Assembly: GCA_963544575.1 (NCBI GenBank)
Contig: CAUUFZ010000002.1
Span: 124,001 to 188,000 of the forward strand
From: Nanosyncoccus sp963544575
GTDB taxonomy: Bacteria > Patescibacteriota > Saccharimonadia > Saccharimonadales > Saccharimonadaceae
Direction of reading: 5' to 3'
DNA length: 64,000 bases
The translations under genes were made by a program, and so were the position numbers. The stretch's first letter is position 1. Every line of letters begins with the position of its first letter. Under the pieces are notes generated by a model, which worked only from the letters and a program-made list of their open reading frames with translations, did no database searches and was not told the origin of the DNA. Positions 63,595 through 64,000 of this stretch are shown piece by piece.

Positions 63595-64000
63595 TTAAAT
63601 CATCCCCATAACGAAGACGGCGACTAAGCTAATAATAGCGAAGATTACCATAAGTGGAGTCACACGCTTAATCCAGGTTTTGTAAGATACACCGGATAGG
63701 GTGAGTCCGGCCATCAATGAGGCAATGGTAGGGGCAAACATGTTAAGTAAACCATTAGCATTAGCAAAAGCTACCACCATGGTTTCTTTGTTACTACCTA
63801 CGAGCTCAGAGACTGGCGCAATGATTGGCATGGAAGCCGCAGCGAGGCCAGAGGAGGATGGGATAATGAAGGAAAGTGGAAGGTAGAAAATGTAAGCCAA
63901 TACTCCGACAAGACCGCCGTTGAAATTGGTGAGACCTTTTTCACCCCAGTGGATAATGGTGTCTTCGATACCACCGGCGCGCATGACGATGGCAACGCCA
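63595..64000 (-). CDS. YfcC-family antiporter, partial (5' end outside window)
   Basis: 135 residues visible, frame open to the window edge. Membrane segments with GGLVGVLAYIFYLPLSFIIPSSSGLAAASMPIIAPVSELVGSN and FANANGLLNMFAPTIASLMAGLTLSG correspond to the C-terminal half of YfcC/ArcD-like arginine-ornithine exchangers (C4-dicarboxylate anaerobic carrier-like). Its link to arcC suggests arginine/ornithine exchange. N-terminal half is missing. Confidence 0.85.
   Translation of the reverse strand, partial: GVAIVMRAGGIEDTIIHWGEKGLTNFNGGLVGVLAYIFYLPLSFIIPSSSGLAAASMPIIAPVSELVGSNKETMVVAFANANGLLNMFAPTIASLMAGLTLSGVSYKTWIKRVTPLMVIFAIISLVAVFVMGMI

Overview
Organism. The window looks like part of a reduced candidate-phyla (CPR/Patescibacteria) genome, most probably a Saccharibacterium (TM7). 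This rests on several observations. UGA is used as a stop throughout. The gene set is compact and includes a ComEC-like channel, a RimK/RimB pair, DUF285 'BspA-like' surface proteins, acetate kinase, and a carbamate kinase next to a YfcC-type antiporter (arginine deiminase energy module). RecR and DnaX lack their usual zinc modules. Lineage is inferred from gene content only; no phylogeny could be run.

Layout. (1) 1-1968: host genes on the minus strand (VUT-family transporter, PNPOx-like protein, AI-2E family transporter). (2) About 2070-28990: a complete-looking siphovirus-type prophage of roughly 27 kb between the AI-2E gene and cysS. (3) 29004-64000: host housekeeping genes, mostly minus strand: cysS, DHH phosphoesterase, UvrD/AddA-like helicase, small membrane proteins, an RlmD-type methylase, comEC, rimK-rimB, dnaJ, ackA, rmuC, recR, ebfC, a GT-C glycosyltransferase, dnaB, dnaX, rlmH, rplJ-rplL, two giant surface proteins, rplA-rplK, an HD protein, and arcC with the antiporter.

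Prophage organisation. From the left: tyrosine integrase; a replication/lysogeny block with palindromes, DnaA boxes, a winged-helix protein, a small arginine-rich protein, and a 24-residue peptide gene facing a short antisense transcript; a tail-fibre locus with a switchable C-terminal cassette; a lysis cassette (XhlA-like protein, small holin-like protein, endolysin-holin fusion); then, on the minus strand, tail, head, portal and terminase genes and an early block (VRR-NUC, PD-(D/E)XK exonuclease, RecT). Two plus-strand genes are inserted between the late blocks (13675, 17860) and look like morons expressed in lysogens.

How it works together. Five transcription units (tail fibre, lysis, tail chaperone/tape measure, capsid, portal) each begin with the same phage-specific element, [T/C]TGCCACCCT-N9-CATAAT (the lysis copy has a divergent -10). 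This looks like one coordinated late promoter class. The tail-fibre gene shares a 37-bp perfect inverted repeat with a silent minus-strand C-terminal cassette and a weaker copy with a second one, so inversion should exchange the receptor-binding tip. In the early operon, a 140-bp non-coding stretch carries an orphan, exact 19-nt Cas12a (type V-A) direct-repeat core flanked by inverted repeats. This is a candidate RNA anti-CRISPR (solitary repeat unit). Several host genes (dnaJ, rlmD-like, the GT-C gene, rlmH, the 39254 membrane gene) have a -10 box exactly 6 nt before the start codon, suggesting leaderless mRNAs.
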